Positions 1 to 11,527 of a stretch of 35,561 nt of DNA are shown here, piece by piece. Location of the stretch: assembly GCA_036897485.1 (NCBI GenBank), contig JAYMTF010000478.1, forward strand, positions 1 through 35,561, read 5' to 3'. Each line of letters begins with the position of its first letter. The stretch's first letter is position 1. The notes beneath the pieces are model-generated. The model searched no databases. It had not been told where the DNA came from and saw nothing but the letters and a program-made list of their open reading frames with translations. Made by a program: the position numbers and the translations under genes. The stretch comes from Pelargonium nanum. Lineage: Eukaryota > Streptophyta > Magnoliopsida > Geraniales > Geraniaceae.

Positions 1-2627
1 CAGGGGTCCCAACTGAAATGGAAGCTTACCATAAGGGGTCCATCTGTAATTACCCAAAAAAAAAACATCATTTTAGAATAAATGAAACTATTAGGCCTTT
101 GGGCACAAATTTCAAGGCCCATTAAATCAGATACAAAGCCCAGTCCAATATACATGAGAATGAAATTAATTTATAAGACAGAGAGACATCCACTCAACGT
201 TATTGACCAAACGACGTCGTAGAGTTCCATCCCCTTGCCTGCTTCCTTGGAGCTTTGCTGGTTACAAATCAGGTACACCACACAAGGTCTAGCGAGTTTC
301 TTTCGATGATAATCGGTTTGTTTAGTTCATATATCGGTCTAGGAATCAAATCAGGAAATGGGTTTGTAGTCAATTTCCTTCCTTTTTCAGAAAAATAGGA
401 TATTTTGGTTGCAACAATAATGTGTTTTTGCATCTGCATCTGCATTTGTTATTGTCTTGATTTAGCCCATTAATGATTGTGAACTTTTGAGTGGTTGCTC
501 AAAAGTGAAGCTGAAAATGGGGAGAGAACTTAACAGAGAAAGGCCAGTTGTGTGCCATGAAATTGGTTGAAAATTTTGAACACCAAAAAAAGGAAGAAAT
601 AAAACCTAGACTATAACTGATGGCTATGTTGTGGTATTTAGACAATATTTTTTTGATAAAGATGCTGGTGGTGAACTATGTTTTGGGTTGGGTCAACATT
701 GGTTTGCAACATCAATGAATTGATTGACCTCCAACTGTTATAGAAATAGAGGATTTCAATACTAGATTTAGGATCCACATTATTCATCTCTAGAAAATCG
801 ATCTATGTACCTTAAATTTGTATTAATGGTACACATAGAGATTGCTGATACTCATAACTAAGCGTTCCTTCTGTAGAATTGGTTGGATCATATATCATTA
901 TCACCTGAGAATTAGTTATGTTCACATTCTTTTTCTTTGTTACCTTAGTTGCTAACTTGCTATAAAACATTAGCTCAGGCTGCTCCGTGTTAAGATTCAT
1001 AGCTGCCGTTAACAAGTGAGGCTTTGGAAGATAAATGGTATTTATTGACCCTATTCATATGTTTAATTGGATTATAGTTACCCCACCTAAAATTATTCTT
1101 GTGTTGTTGTAATATACTTTGGCCAATTACTTGTCCACTCATGCTTGGCGAGTGAATTAGACAGATGCTTAAATAAATTCTTAAGAAAAGGAATGTGCGT
1201 AACATGTCGATTATCCGGCTTAGTTATCTTGATGTATTAGGATGGATAGTTCTTTCATCAGACTAAGACCTCAAAATTTTGTACGAAAATATTCGTGGCT
1301 TTATACTGTGCAAATTGGAAACTTTCTGTTAGGATTCTGCCTCCGGACCTTTTCTGGTAACAACTGCTCTGGCATGGTCCCTTCTTCTGCCCACGCCCCA
1401 AGTTCCCGACATTCCACTTTCTGCAGTACTCTTGTAGTACTTGATAAAAGGGCTTCTTTTCATTTCATTTGTATCTCTTCTCTACAGTTGCTCACATTCC
1501 GATTATAACCATTTTCACTGGAGTTGCGTCACTCAAGAACTTTATGATCTTTGCCTAGATGAAAAGGATGTCTTTTTTCTTATTCTAGTGGCACACCAAC
1601 TCAAGGAATGCATGGATGCTGCTAGCATCCCTCCCTAAAATCACATCTATCATGAGTGATTCTGTCTTGATGATTGACCTATAGTTCAACCTCCATTCTA
1701 ATGGCTGCTAAGAGATCCTATTTTTCTGCAATGCAATCTCGATGAAAAGAATAATTTCAAATGATTTAAAAATTATGTGATAACTGAACCGAAATAATGG
1801 ATATCTCAAGAATATTCTACTCCATTTTGTTTAATTACTTGTCCTAAGGTAGCAATGCAGTTAAAATGATCTACTTAAATAGTTTCTCATTCTATATCTT
1901 TGACATAGTTTTCTTCTCTTATGGCGTAGGATATGCTAAACCTGGATTATGAACATAATTTGCAAAATGATTGAATTACAGCTCAGCCAACCCTTTGAAG
2001 GATAGAATTATTTTCTTCTTAAGTCATGGCAGGATTCTCTTGAACTTCATTTGGTTTCTAGGTTTCTGTAAGCTTATCTGGTTACACTCCTGCGATCTGC
2101 TTAGCTTGCTTTCTGTAAGTTTTATCTTTTACGTTTGAAACAATTGAAGTGCAATATCATATATTCTTGAATTTTTGAAACTTCTGTTAGAGATGGAGGA
2201 ATACAAAAGAATTTGACTATAGTAGGCAAGAAACTACCATGACAGAAACAAATATAAAATATCTTCAAAAGAAAAAAATATAAGAGAAGCAACTACTACG
2301 TATGTTTTTTTTTTCTAGGGAGCATTCACCATCATCTATACCATACTTGATCGTAAGTCATTGATCATGACTTCGTGTCATAGTACAGATATGATGGTGG
2401 GTTACTGAATGCCTCCAATGACCATCTCTAACAGCTTTACTATACATGTCTCTATAATAAAAATTCTTAAAACAAGATAGAGAAAAACCAACCGTCATGA
2501 AAGCTCCTTGAGAAACCAAATAGAATTGACTACCTTCTAGTTTTTCCAATTTGGTATGAGTTCTTCCTTTTGTATAAGCCAGCATTCTTCCTATGTCACT
2601 CCCTGACAGAAAAAAGGAATTGAATGT
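1..2627. other. Non-coding stretch left of the CLE gene
   Basis: No convincing protein-coding exon is visible here. A possible plus-strand untranslated first exon lies at about 190-272: a TATA-like AATTTATAAG lies just upstream near 167-176, and a CAG|GTACAC donor follows at 272/273. A 10-bp palindrome ACGACGTCGT with an ACGT core sits at 211-220. No matching coding exon downstream could be assigned, so the transcript would be non-coding or incomplete. The first 55 bases contain two GGGGTCC blocks and may be the end of a dispersed repeat cut by the window edge. Confidence 0.3.
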
Positions 2628-2909
2628 TCAAGACCTGTTGTGGATAGGATCTGATCCTCTTCGCACTCTTCTTTTGCTTGACTGGTTAGGATCAAATTTT
2701 CCAGCTTCTGATGCTGACTTCTTATTTGTGTTTACTTCAGTGGAAACAGACTGTAGAATTCGCTGGCTCTGTGGCATTACCCCATGGCCTTCATGACTCT
2801 GACTGAGGATAAGGCCTATGTTTCTCGACCCTGAAACTCTTTCTGGCTTTAATGCCAAGAACCAAACACAGATAAGAAGGATCAGCACTCGATGAGTACT
2901 GAAAGCCAT
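2628..2909 (-). CDS. CLE45: CLE45-type CLAVATA3/ESR-related signalling peptide precursor
   Basis: Intronless 93-residue prepropeptide. Residues 5-27 are a hydrophobic signal peptide (LILLICVWFLAL core), followed by a variable linker. A CLE dodecapeptide RRVRRGSDPIHN lies at residues 80-91 (bases 2637-2672), two residues before the stop. The dodecapeptide is, to my knowledge, identical to Arabidopsis CLE45, and the preceding SSK also matches that protein. CLE45 is secreted, processed, and perceived by BAM-type receptor kinases; it restrains protophloem differentiation in roots. The start is the ATG at 2909; an in-frame TTG five codons upstream is not needed. The precursor is somewhat shorter than Arabidopsis CLE45 (about 124 residues). 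The motif makes the call firm; paralogue assignment rests on the peptide alone. Confidence 0.9.
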   Translation of the reverse strand: MAFSTHRVLILLICVWFLALKPERVSGSRNIGLILSQSHEGHGVMPQSQRILQSVSTEVNTNKKSASEAGKFDPNQSSKRRVRRGSDPIHNRS

Positions 2910-4126
2910 GGTTTCTACACTCAAACCAACAAGAATAGAAGTATCTTCTTTTTGCTCAGAGTAATAAGAGAATAATCAGGTATGAGATTGTTATCCTTCT
3001 GCTCTTATGCTCCACTCCTGTAGTTATAAGCCTCCCATTCATCTCTTATTGGATTTAGAGAGGGTCTTAAAGCATAAAGCAGGTAGGGCCCCGAAACTTA
3101 TAGGAATTATGGATTCACCCAAATCATAAGCCTGCAATCTAAACAAATTAAGGCTGTTATCGAAGAATCTAACAAGAATGAATAAAGGTTTTGGAACAAT
3201 TCCCTTGAGAAGCCAAGTATCTTTTTCATGTGTTCCCAGCATCTCTATCATTTGCCCTGCTTTTGTCTAGTAAAAATAGTCCAGCTCAGTCTCTTGGACT
3301 CTTTAATCTTGCCACATCAGCCAACCATGTTTATTGTATATGCACCAACCTCTTATATTCTTACTCAGCCATGGTCCTGCTTGGCTTAAAGCAGCTGAAA
3401 TGGATGTCATCAGATCACACTGTTTGGGTCTAATACATTATAGCTTTCTTAGAATTACAGGTTATATATTAGTAGATCCTAGTTTATTCTCTTACTATGA
3501 AGATATCTGGTGATGGGGTATTCTGGTAAATAGCAGTTTCTTTGTTATTAAGAAAAACAAGTTTTTTTTTTGTATTTATTTAAATTTTATAACGTGAGTG
3601 ACTAGGCAGACATAAGCCACCCGAAAATACTAGATCACTAGATTGGCAACTCATATAAAGAATAGATGGGAGGGGGAAAGGAGGAATAGAAGAGCCTCCA
3701 AAAGAAACAAATGCTTGCTTTATGCCATTCTAAGATTTCCTTCTCACTTTAGAATTCCAAGCTCTCTTCTCTATGCAACACAAATAACAGTACTTTGTTT
3801 CTTGTGTTGAATGTGTTTCTTTATGCTTTTCTTTAATCTCTTTTTTGGGTTGCAAGCTCTAATTCCCCTATTTAACATTCCAAAGAAATGCACTTCTAGT
3901 GGCTCTAATTTTGTAAGTTTTACTCGTTGATTTATGTACACTGCCTTTTCCTTTATTTCTCTTGCAGTTTCTTTACTGTTACTATTATTATATTATGATG
4001 TAGAATATAGCATGCAACTAGGAACATTCTAAAGCATAAGCTCTTATACTTTATCAAAATCGGGTGATAATGCATATGATGAAAGCATGACCGGTCAAGG
4101 TTCAAGAAGTATACAAACCCAGCCTC

Positions 4127-4264
4127 AACTGTGGTGTTAATGACCAACTATCATAGGAGCAATTTACTTAAGGTGTTTGCTCCTCCAAAGGTCTCAGGTT
4201 CGAGCCTCGGTTGGTACGCTTGCTTATCAAAAAAAAAAAAAACTGAAAAACTGTGTTGTTAATG
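4127..4264 (+). mobile_element. tRNA-derived SINE with 16-bp target-site duplication
   Basis: The body is 4143-4248. It begins ACCAACTATCATAGG, carries a Pol III B-box-like GGTTCGAGCC near 4197-4206, and ends TTATC followed by a run of about 14 A. It is flanked by AACTGTGKTGTTAATG at 4127-4142 and 4249-4264, identical except for one base, which shows retroposition and fairly recent age. The B-box region (GGTCTCAGGTTCGARCCT) is shared with the copy at 21047-21146, so both belong to one family. Confidence 0.85.
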
Positions 4265-4780
4265 TGCTGATGCTCTATTCTCCCCCAAACTAAAGTAAAA
4301 GAATTATTGCATGTGCTGTTTTCCAGTTTTCATTTCTCTGCATGTCGTTGGAAACCCCTGTATCGATATTGAAGTGTCATTCAGGAAACATGAACATAAG
4401 AGCATTTATATTCATTTGCTGCACAAAAACTTAAGCATGGATTAAAAAAAGTGCACATCTGTGCATTAGATGACATAGCCATGCCTGTCTTGGTCTTTTC
4501 TCTGTTGCTTAGTAAATTTGCATCTCCATACATTCTGGTGCGTATTTTCATAATTTGTTGTCCATGTGTATCTGATCTTACCATTGGGTGGCTTCAACTC
4601 CAAGCCAATTGATATTATGGCATCCTCTCTGTCCTGTTCCTTCTGGTTTGGAAATTGAAAAATGCTGGTCATGGTGGGACCTTGTGATTGGATTATGGTA
4701 CGGGTACGTACTACAATGTAACGGATGAATAAGATACTCAGTTGTTTTCTGCTAAAGTTGGTCACAATTAGAATCTTGAT

Positions 4781-5440
4781 ATGGAGGTGGATCCCCACCT
4801 CAAACAAGTGATATTAGCACATATTAAAGAAAGGGAAAGCGCAAAGTTGCATAATAGGGTTTTGTAGATTCTCGAGGCTGGTCTTAAAGTTGTCACTTTT
4901 ACGGTACTTTGGTTTATATCTAAGGAGCAGCCAAGCATCCCTAATGGTTCAGCTGAGCAACCAGTATTGTTACAAGGCAGAGCCATCATAGAAGAAAAGA
5001 AGGTTAGCAAAAGCTAGTAAAAGATGATAAAGCAAACTGAGTTATTGTTTCTTACAGATCATCTCCCCCCATCTTTGAACTATTCCTTGTTTCAATCATT
5101 TCCATATCAAACTTTATTTCTTTGCTTAATTTGCATAACCCGAGCCCGTGTGATAAAATTGAGAGCTTGTCTACCCGCTAACTTCGGTAGGGCTTAAGAT
5201 GTGTTTACAATTTAGTCCGTTTTTGTTTCCTATCTCCATGTTAATATTTTGATGCACGTGCAGGGTCCGTTATAGTGTCTGACTTGCCCATGAGTGAAAG
5301 TGTTGAAACATCTCGTATTAAAAGAATGAGGTTGAAGATAGTTGAGGTTGTTGGTTGGCTGAGCTACACTAGAGTACCCCATGTGGCTTCACCACTAGTA
5401 CCAAAGTTGTTGGAGATCACCAAGTGTTGGAGGTTTTGAG
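4781..5440 (+). pseudogene. Possible coding remnant of unknown identity
   Basis: Reading from the ATG at 4781 gives 28 residues (starting MEVDPHLKQVILAHIKERES) to a TAG. After the stop the same frame stays open through 4999 to an AAG|GTTAGC donor-like site. A second protein-like stretch starts after the acceptor ACGTGCAG near 5264 and runs 57 codons to a TGA at about 5440. The residue composition looks more coding than the surroundings, but I recognise no family and cannot build an intact frame. It may be a decayed gene, a non-coding RNA with small frames, or chance. Confidence 0.2.
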
Positions 5441-6161
5441 ATGGACCACAAGACAGAACAGTGGGATTTTGCAAGTTTTGTTGGTGTTGCTGTTTGTTCT
5501 ATTCAATTGGGTAGTTGTAAAGTGAGAAGAAAGGGAGCTAGCTACTGCCTACAAACAGAATGTTCCCATGCAAATATGCTAAAGGTAAAGGGCAATGCTT
5601 CGTTGTGCTATTTTAAGATACTTTTCATGGATCATCATCATTGTATTTGTACCTTGTGTGTGCAAGAACATGAATCATAATAATACATCTCTTCCAACAT
5701 ATGTTTGATTACTTTGCAATCAATAAACAGATCTAAATAAATTGCTTGTGGGGTTTGCACAATGTAGATTGGGATGGAAGAGAATGGTATATGCAACATA
5801 TACTTAATTACAAAGTAATTTTTCCTTTTCTTTTTTCAATGAGTTTAAGGGTTGAAAGTACAGAAAGAGGTAAATTAGGTGCTCATGATCAAGAAGGCAT
5901 CAGATAATTCATCTAGCTTCTTTGAGCAGCATCAAGCAGATGTTAATATAAACATAAACAGAATAAGAAATATATATGGTAATTGACAGTACATTTCAGA
6001 ATCTAAAACAAAACCTTTTTCATTTTTTTTCTTTCTTTTTCCCTCTCTAGTTCATTTGTCTGGTTGAAGAAACCTTTATTTATACTTTGCTAGAATTGCC
6101 AAAATCACAATCCATCCACAGGGCATGGAAGGCTATTACTTGAGTTTGCATGCATGTTCGA

Positions 6162-9100
6162 TCATACATGTTCCTGGTGTGGAGTAACAGCCGGTCCTGA
6201 TGCGATTGCAAACTGCAGACCCCTACGCTGCCCTGATTGCAGCACAAAAGCAACTTGCGTAGCTGCCAATGCTGCGGCCTCCTGGTTCACCCAAATTATG
6301 TTGTAAGTTTACAACCTTTACAACTCTTTAATGCATCTAGTAGCGCTAACCATATGAAGTACCCAAAAATTGTAATCACAACAAAGTAAAAGATAATTTG
6401 TCTACAAAAGTATAAGCAGATTGCAGAATGTCAAAACTGAGCATTGTAAGTAGAACCAAAGGAGAAAATGACCTGTCTTTGAGTTTGCCTCCGGCGTTGT
6501 AATATACTGATGGCCCAAGCCATGATGTAGCAAGGCAAAAGGAACCCAGCAGCCCGAAGCAAGAAAAGCTGTGAATAACAGATCAATTTATCAATTTGCT
6601 TACCCTTTGAACCAAAGAAAAAGCCTATGACATCAACACTCTAAAACACATGAACTTAAACATTGGATGCAGATCTGTGAAATCTGCCCCCAGACATCCA
6701 AACCAAGTTCCACTCACAGAGAAGAAATTAGATGCATCATCATCATCTCCATCGGTATCTGCAACAGTTAATGCATGCCTCAAGAGCAGAAGTGCCATCA
6801 ACTGCAAAATACAGCCAATTAAGCTTAGATATTAAGTTTCTTTACTTTGTTTTTCCTTAGAAAACACATTCCAGGGCATCAGAGAAAATGGATAAATGAT
6901 TGAGAAAGTCATCAATCACATATATGATTATTTATTGACCCAACACATGATGCAGATCAAAAGATTTGCAGAATAGACGAGGTTTTGGGCTCTCTGCATT
7001 TCATTCCTTGTTGAGGCATTAATGATCAGAGATCTTACTATCAAAGCAACTGAACGACAAAATGCAGCTCCACTGGCATTTGAAGCAGCGTACTCATCAT
7101 ATTCAGCTTCCAAAAAGTGACGTTCTGCCTCTGCAATTGCTAAGAGGCGAGGATCATTTAAATCCAAAGGGGTGCCTGAAATTGTCCAACCTCCACTGAA
7201 AGAAACATCCATGATCAGAAAATCATACTGAGAATAAAGCAAAACTAACTTTCCCGATGCACAGCCAGACTAACTTTCAGATGTACAAACAATTTGTATG
7301 GAAGACTGTATCCAACTTTTTGAGTAGACTTACCCAATATCAATGGCAATATCTTCAGGACGAGGTGGAGGAGGTGGAGCAGTATAACCTGGTTGATAAG
7401 GCTGTTCATAGAATATATGTAAGACTATCATTTAGATCAAGAATGATTTGAATCTCAAATATGTTCACAAAACAAGCAATCTACATTGTGATTAGGCTGA
7501 ACTTTAAGAGGCTAAGAAGCATATGCACAAAACAAGCAATCTACATTGTGATTAGGTTGAACTTTAAGAGGCCATGAAGTATACACTTTTTTCATTAACT
7601 ACCCTAAAACCAAACTCATAAATTGTCACGATATTATAGCTAGAAAGAGAATTTAAGATACTATCATCATTAGATTCAGAGCTGTTGAACTTAACTCCAA
7701 CCCAAAAACTTGAACTTGTTAGGTGGAAAGACCAACTAGCATATTAAGTGACAACAAACTTCACATTGAACCAACTTTGATACTATGTTAAATTTCAATA
7801 CTTAGGCTACACATAATGGGTGGGCTTCCACTAATAAAAGAACATTGTTAGTGTCACTTCAACCATTATGTGTAGCTTACCTATTATATATTTGTTCAAT
7901 GTGTGACTTTATTACCCATTTCAACACTCCCATGACTCATTACGTACGAGCCTCACATTTCCCTTTTATCGGTGGGCTCGACACGTGCACAATCGGAGGC
8001 CATTTCCATCGGTCAAGTACTCAAGTGCCCTTTTAAGAAAATGATCCAACCCATCTCGGTAATTAGAAACTATAATTCGCCTCATGAAAAATACAAGAAA
8101 CCAGAAAGATGACTCTAGCTGAAAGCAAAAATGGTTGCCAAGTCAAACCTTAAATAATAAAAACTAGTAAACACATTTATTTCCCTTCAAAACTCAATCT
8201 TTAAGACAATAAGTAAAAAGACGTCCTAATCCATCATGATATTTCCTCTCTGCCACGATCAGTTTACAAGGCATATTCGTATATATAGGTTTTATTCAGT
8301 GATTACTACATTTTTGTATTCTTCATTCACATGCACAACACAAACCACACAGTCGCGTGCTAGTAGTCAAGTGTCTTGAAGGGACAATAACAAAACTGAT
8401 CCGCCAATTATCGGGAAGACAATAAACTGTTTAGCCATGTAAAAGCATAAACCAGATGAATGAGACATACCTGGTGACAGATCTCACAAATTATATCTCC
8501 TTTCTCATTGCACCAATGCTGAACACATTTTCTATGAGCATACTGCAAAATACCACAGTAGTCATTGAGTATCCATTGCAATCAAATAAACAAACAAAAA
8601 AGACTAATGATATCAGTTGAAGAAAAACATCGCCAAAAGTTGAAAATCGTTAAAACGGGTCTACAAAGGGACCAGACTCACCATAATAGTCCATCACACA
8701 ACATTATCAAATGCAAAAGGACAGTTAAATGCACAACCGATAAAATCATTTCACTATTGGATAGCTGTAATTTTCCTGACCTCAACCCTCTGAAGATGCA
8801 GCATATTGCCATGTGCTATCAAGCAAACTGTTTTTATATTCATAGCACTACTAAAATTTAACAAGAACACCCACCCATCTGGTCAGGAACAGAATCAACC
8901 CAACAAATCTAGCTCTCGATTATCCGAGCAGAAAATACTTCACATTGATCAAATGTGTATATACCATTTTGAATACAAACGTGTATTTCACATTGATCAA
9001 ACGTGTATATACCATTTTGAATACAAAAACACAAACAAATATGCATAGATCAACATAAACTGAAAAAAACAAAAAACATAATTTGTTGAAGTTGGTAACA

Positions 9101-9397
9101 AAATTAGACCTTGAGGCTTCCACTACAAGCACAAGGAGACTCCAAATTCTCGATGTAATCTTCCTCCTGGCAAATGCGGCACTCCGCCCCCTCAATGAGC
9201 GGCGCGTCCTCATCGAAACCCTCGTTTTCCCCTTCCTCCACCCTCACCGCCGGCGGCGAGGAAGAAGACGTCCCCGAAGCCTCAGAGCCGTGGGTCCCAT
9301 CAGAAGGAGCCAGAGCCTGACCTTCTCCTCCCTCACCCGACTGTACGGTCATGGGCCTGACAATCCTGTCCACATACAACACCAAGTGATCGCTCAT
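6162..9397 (-). CDS. RING-CH (MARCH-type) zinc-finger membrane protein, probable E3 ubiquitin ligase
   Basis: Seven coding exons: 9397-9110, 8542-8471, 7401-7334, 7195-7039, 6801-6718, 6568-6473 and 6281-6162. They give 294 residues in one frame, all with GT-AG introns. The ATG at 9397 starts MSDHLVLYVDRIV, a start typical of this plant family. The C4HC3 RING-CH domain is split by intron 1: C73, C76, C89, C91, H99, C102, C115 and C118. A proline-rich segment (residues 121-133), an acidic run (DGDDDD) and two hydrophobic segments follow: one near the RHALTV stretch and one from FFSLFLLRAAG through YIMAWAISIL. The C-terminus is glutamine- and arginine-rich. Members ubiquitinate membrane proteins. 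It corresponds to Arabidopsis At2g02960 by type and position. Introns 1 and 2 carry short tandem duplications and a fold-back. Confidence 0.93.
7466..7580. repeat. Two-copy tandem duplication, 60-bp period
   Basis: Bases 7466-7512 recur at 7526-7572 with one difference (ATTAGGCTG versus ATTAGGTTG), and weaker similarity continues for about 8 bases. The spacing is exactly 60 bp. It lies in the second intron of the RING-CH gene and indicates a recent slippage or unequal-exchange duplication. Confidence 0.9.
7762..7903. repeat. Imperfect fold-back (inverted repeat), MITE-like
   Basis: An outer arm CACATTGAAC (7762-7771) pairs with GTTCAATGTG (7894-7903). An inner arm GCTACACATAATGG (7806-7819) pairs perfectly with 7863-7876. 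The loop between the inner arms is 43 nt. It lies in the second intron of the RING-CH gene. No clear target duplication was found, so it may be an old non-autonomous element or a chance hairpin. Confidence 0.5.
8939..9027. repeat. Two-copy tandem duplication, 48-bp period
   Basis: Bases 8939-8979 (starting TTCACATTGATCAAA) recur at 8987-9027 with a single substitution (ATGTG versus ACGTG). The pair lies in the first intron of the RING-CH gene. Confidence 0.9.
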
Positions 9398-11527
9398 TTT
9401 TGTTCCTCCCCTAATTCGCAACAAATTTATTACTAAATTCCCTTCTCAAATCAAATGTCGATCGATCCGATTCTCTAAATCGATGTCCTAAAAAAATAAA
9501 CCCTAAGAAATCGAACAGAAAAAAGACATTGATTTTATATAAAGGAAGTTGAGAAAGGAACCCTAGAAACCAACGACCGCGGCGGGGAGAACTGCGGGCT
9601 GGAGGTTTCCGAGAAAATCAAAGAGAAAGAAAATGGAATCAGAGAGGAAAGAAAGAAAGAAAAAATCTATGAAATAAATAAAATAATTAAAGAAAATTTT
9701 GATTTATAAGGAACAGAGAAGCGCGTGTGAAGCGGTCCGTGTTTGGGATGATTTTGAAGGATCTGATTTTTACAGCGGAAAATTAAAAAGAATTTAGGTT
9801 CGTAGTTTTGCTATTTATAGTAACTTATTATACTTAGTTCAGGTTAGGTCATAGGTGTCTGTGTCTGTCTCTCTTGCCCATTTTGTCAACTTCGCTGACG
9901 TCCTCACAACGGTCACCAGCCTACTTTTGTCTTTTCATTATTGACGCGTTGATGACCGTTTCTTTTACTCGCCAATTACCCAATGTTTTACTGCACATAT
10001 GAAGAGCGGATGTATTACTATTACATGATAGAGTTCGCAATTTCAATTTAAGTTTGGGAGCATTTGAAATTCATTTTGATGCGGTACTTTTGACTTTGTC
10101 TTTGTATAAATATTGTTGTTATTATTGTTTTATCGTACAAGATATCATTTTGATTTGGTACTGAATAAATCTGTTTTAAAAGAAAATAAATCACAATTAT
10201 TATTCGAAGACAATAACGTTGTTTTACTGAATGGAAACAAGTCTTCAATAGGAGTTTTATTATGCCTATTCGATCTTACGAGACTTCTTTTGAATAATTG
10301 GTGAATATGTCCAAGAGTAATATCTTGGTATTGTGGATCCATATGTGGCTTGGTATTTCTTTGGGAACATTTCCTATTACGTACCTTTCCTATTGGTAAA
10401 GGCAAGATTCATGCGTCTTAGTTTGATCTTTCGGTTGATCGGGTTCACAATAGGTTGACGAGTAAGAAGGAAAAGTTATTTTCTAAGGGCGGGCGTGTTG
10501 TTCTGCTTATGAGTCTTCTCTTATATGGATGACAATTGAGGGTGAGATCTTTCGTTACTGCTATGGTAACTTGTTTTTAGCCTTTAGTGCCAACTTCGGC
10601 GGGGTACTATTAACTTCGCTAAGTTTTGTGCCTTGGGCTTTGGACTTTGTTTGTGTATGGACGGTTATCTTGTGGATATGATTTTATGCCAACTCCTCGT
10701 TGGTGGTGGGATGTCTTTAGGGATGAGGGCGCCTTCGTGGGAGTTGAAGTATATTGTTCGGTCTTGTCTGGATTGCCAATAGAAGTTGGTTATGTAATCT
10801 TTATGGCATTTTTTCTAGGCTCGGTTTGATCCTCCCCGCTATTTAGTTCCTTATTTGTTTACTTACTGGCAGGGGTTTTTCTCAATCTCATCTTTTCTTC
10901 GGATGTCATCCCTAAAAAAAATATATGTAGCAATATCTCAGTGAATATTAGGTCTGAACATAGCAAAGAAATTATAGTCGAGTATCAAAAGTGACCATGT
11001 GTATCAGTGTGTGTGTATATCATCTGGACATTAACAAGTGACTAAAACAAATGATGAGGACATAGAATACATTCATGAACTTCTGTTATAATGTTCCTTT
11101 CAATAATCAGAATAATAACGAAAAATTAGACGAGAAATAGTTATTCATACAACAAGAATTTTCCCCCAACCCCCAAGTAGGCAGAGTTGCCTACAACCAA
11201 CACTCTCAGCCTTAACATCGTATCAAGTATTAACCGTGTACTATAATTAAATGATTGAGCAATGATCATACAAAAAATATATATAGTGATTCCCATATGC
11301 AAAAGGAGAATCGAATTTTCTATCCTAGTTCCACTTTAATATGCCATTGTATATTCTATACTGTGTTCCCGCCATGATATACAAACCCCCACAATTTCCT
11401 ACCAGCATGGACAGCCGAGGAAGATGTAACTCATTGAAATGATGCAATAACAGAGCTCTTCCTCTCTCATCCAAAAACCGGGAGCAAGCACCTCCCTTCT
11501 TGAAAGCACTGGCAACAGGAACTATAA
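9398..11527. other. Spacer between the RING-CH and apyrase genes
   Basis: The left part (about 9398-9750) should hold the 5' UTR and promoter of the RING-CH gene, with GC-rich blocks around 9578-9600. A decayed LINE lies at about 10360-10910. The stretch from about 10920 to 11527 is AT-rich, with no recognised feature apart from the probable apyrase 3' UTR at its right end. Confidence 0.45.
10360..10910 (+). mobile_element. Degenerate LINE (non-LTR retrotransposon) 3' fragment
   Basis: From about 10362 the plus strand encodes GTFPITYL. After a frame change it gives PIGKGKIHAS, a stop, then FDLSVDRVHNRLTSKKEKLF and SKGGRVVLL to about 10515. This follows the plant L1-type reverse-transcriptase C-terminal pattern (G-x-P-x-x-YLG-x-PIG, then DRV-x-x-RL, then LSKGGR). 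Downstream sequence is too decayed to assign. The fragment ends at about 10911 with CATCCCTAAAAAAAA, a plausible LINE tail. It is 5'-truncated, with at least one frameshift and one stop in 150 bases, so it is old and inactive. No target duplication was found. Confidence 0.7.

Larger units (their letters stand above)
2910..6161. other. Spacer between the CLE gene and the RING-CH gene
   Basis: Three kilobases with one clear SINE (4143-4248) and a coding-like patch on the plus strand (4781-5440), both listed separately. Elsewhere I see only AT-rich sequence, short chance reading frames and splice-like signals. No RNA gene was recognised. Confidence 0.4.
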
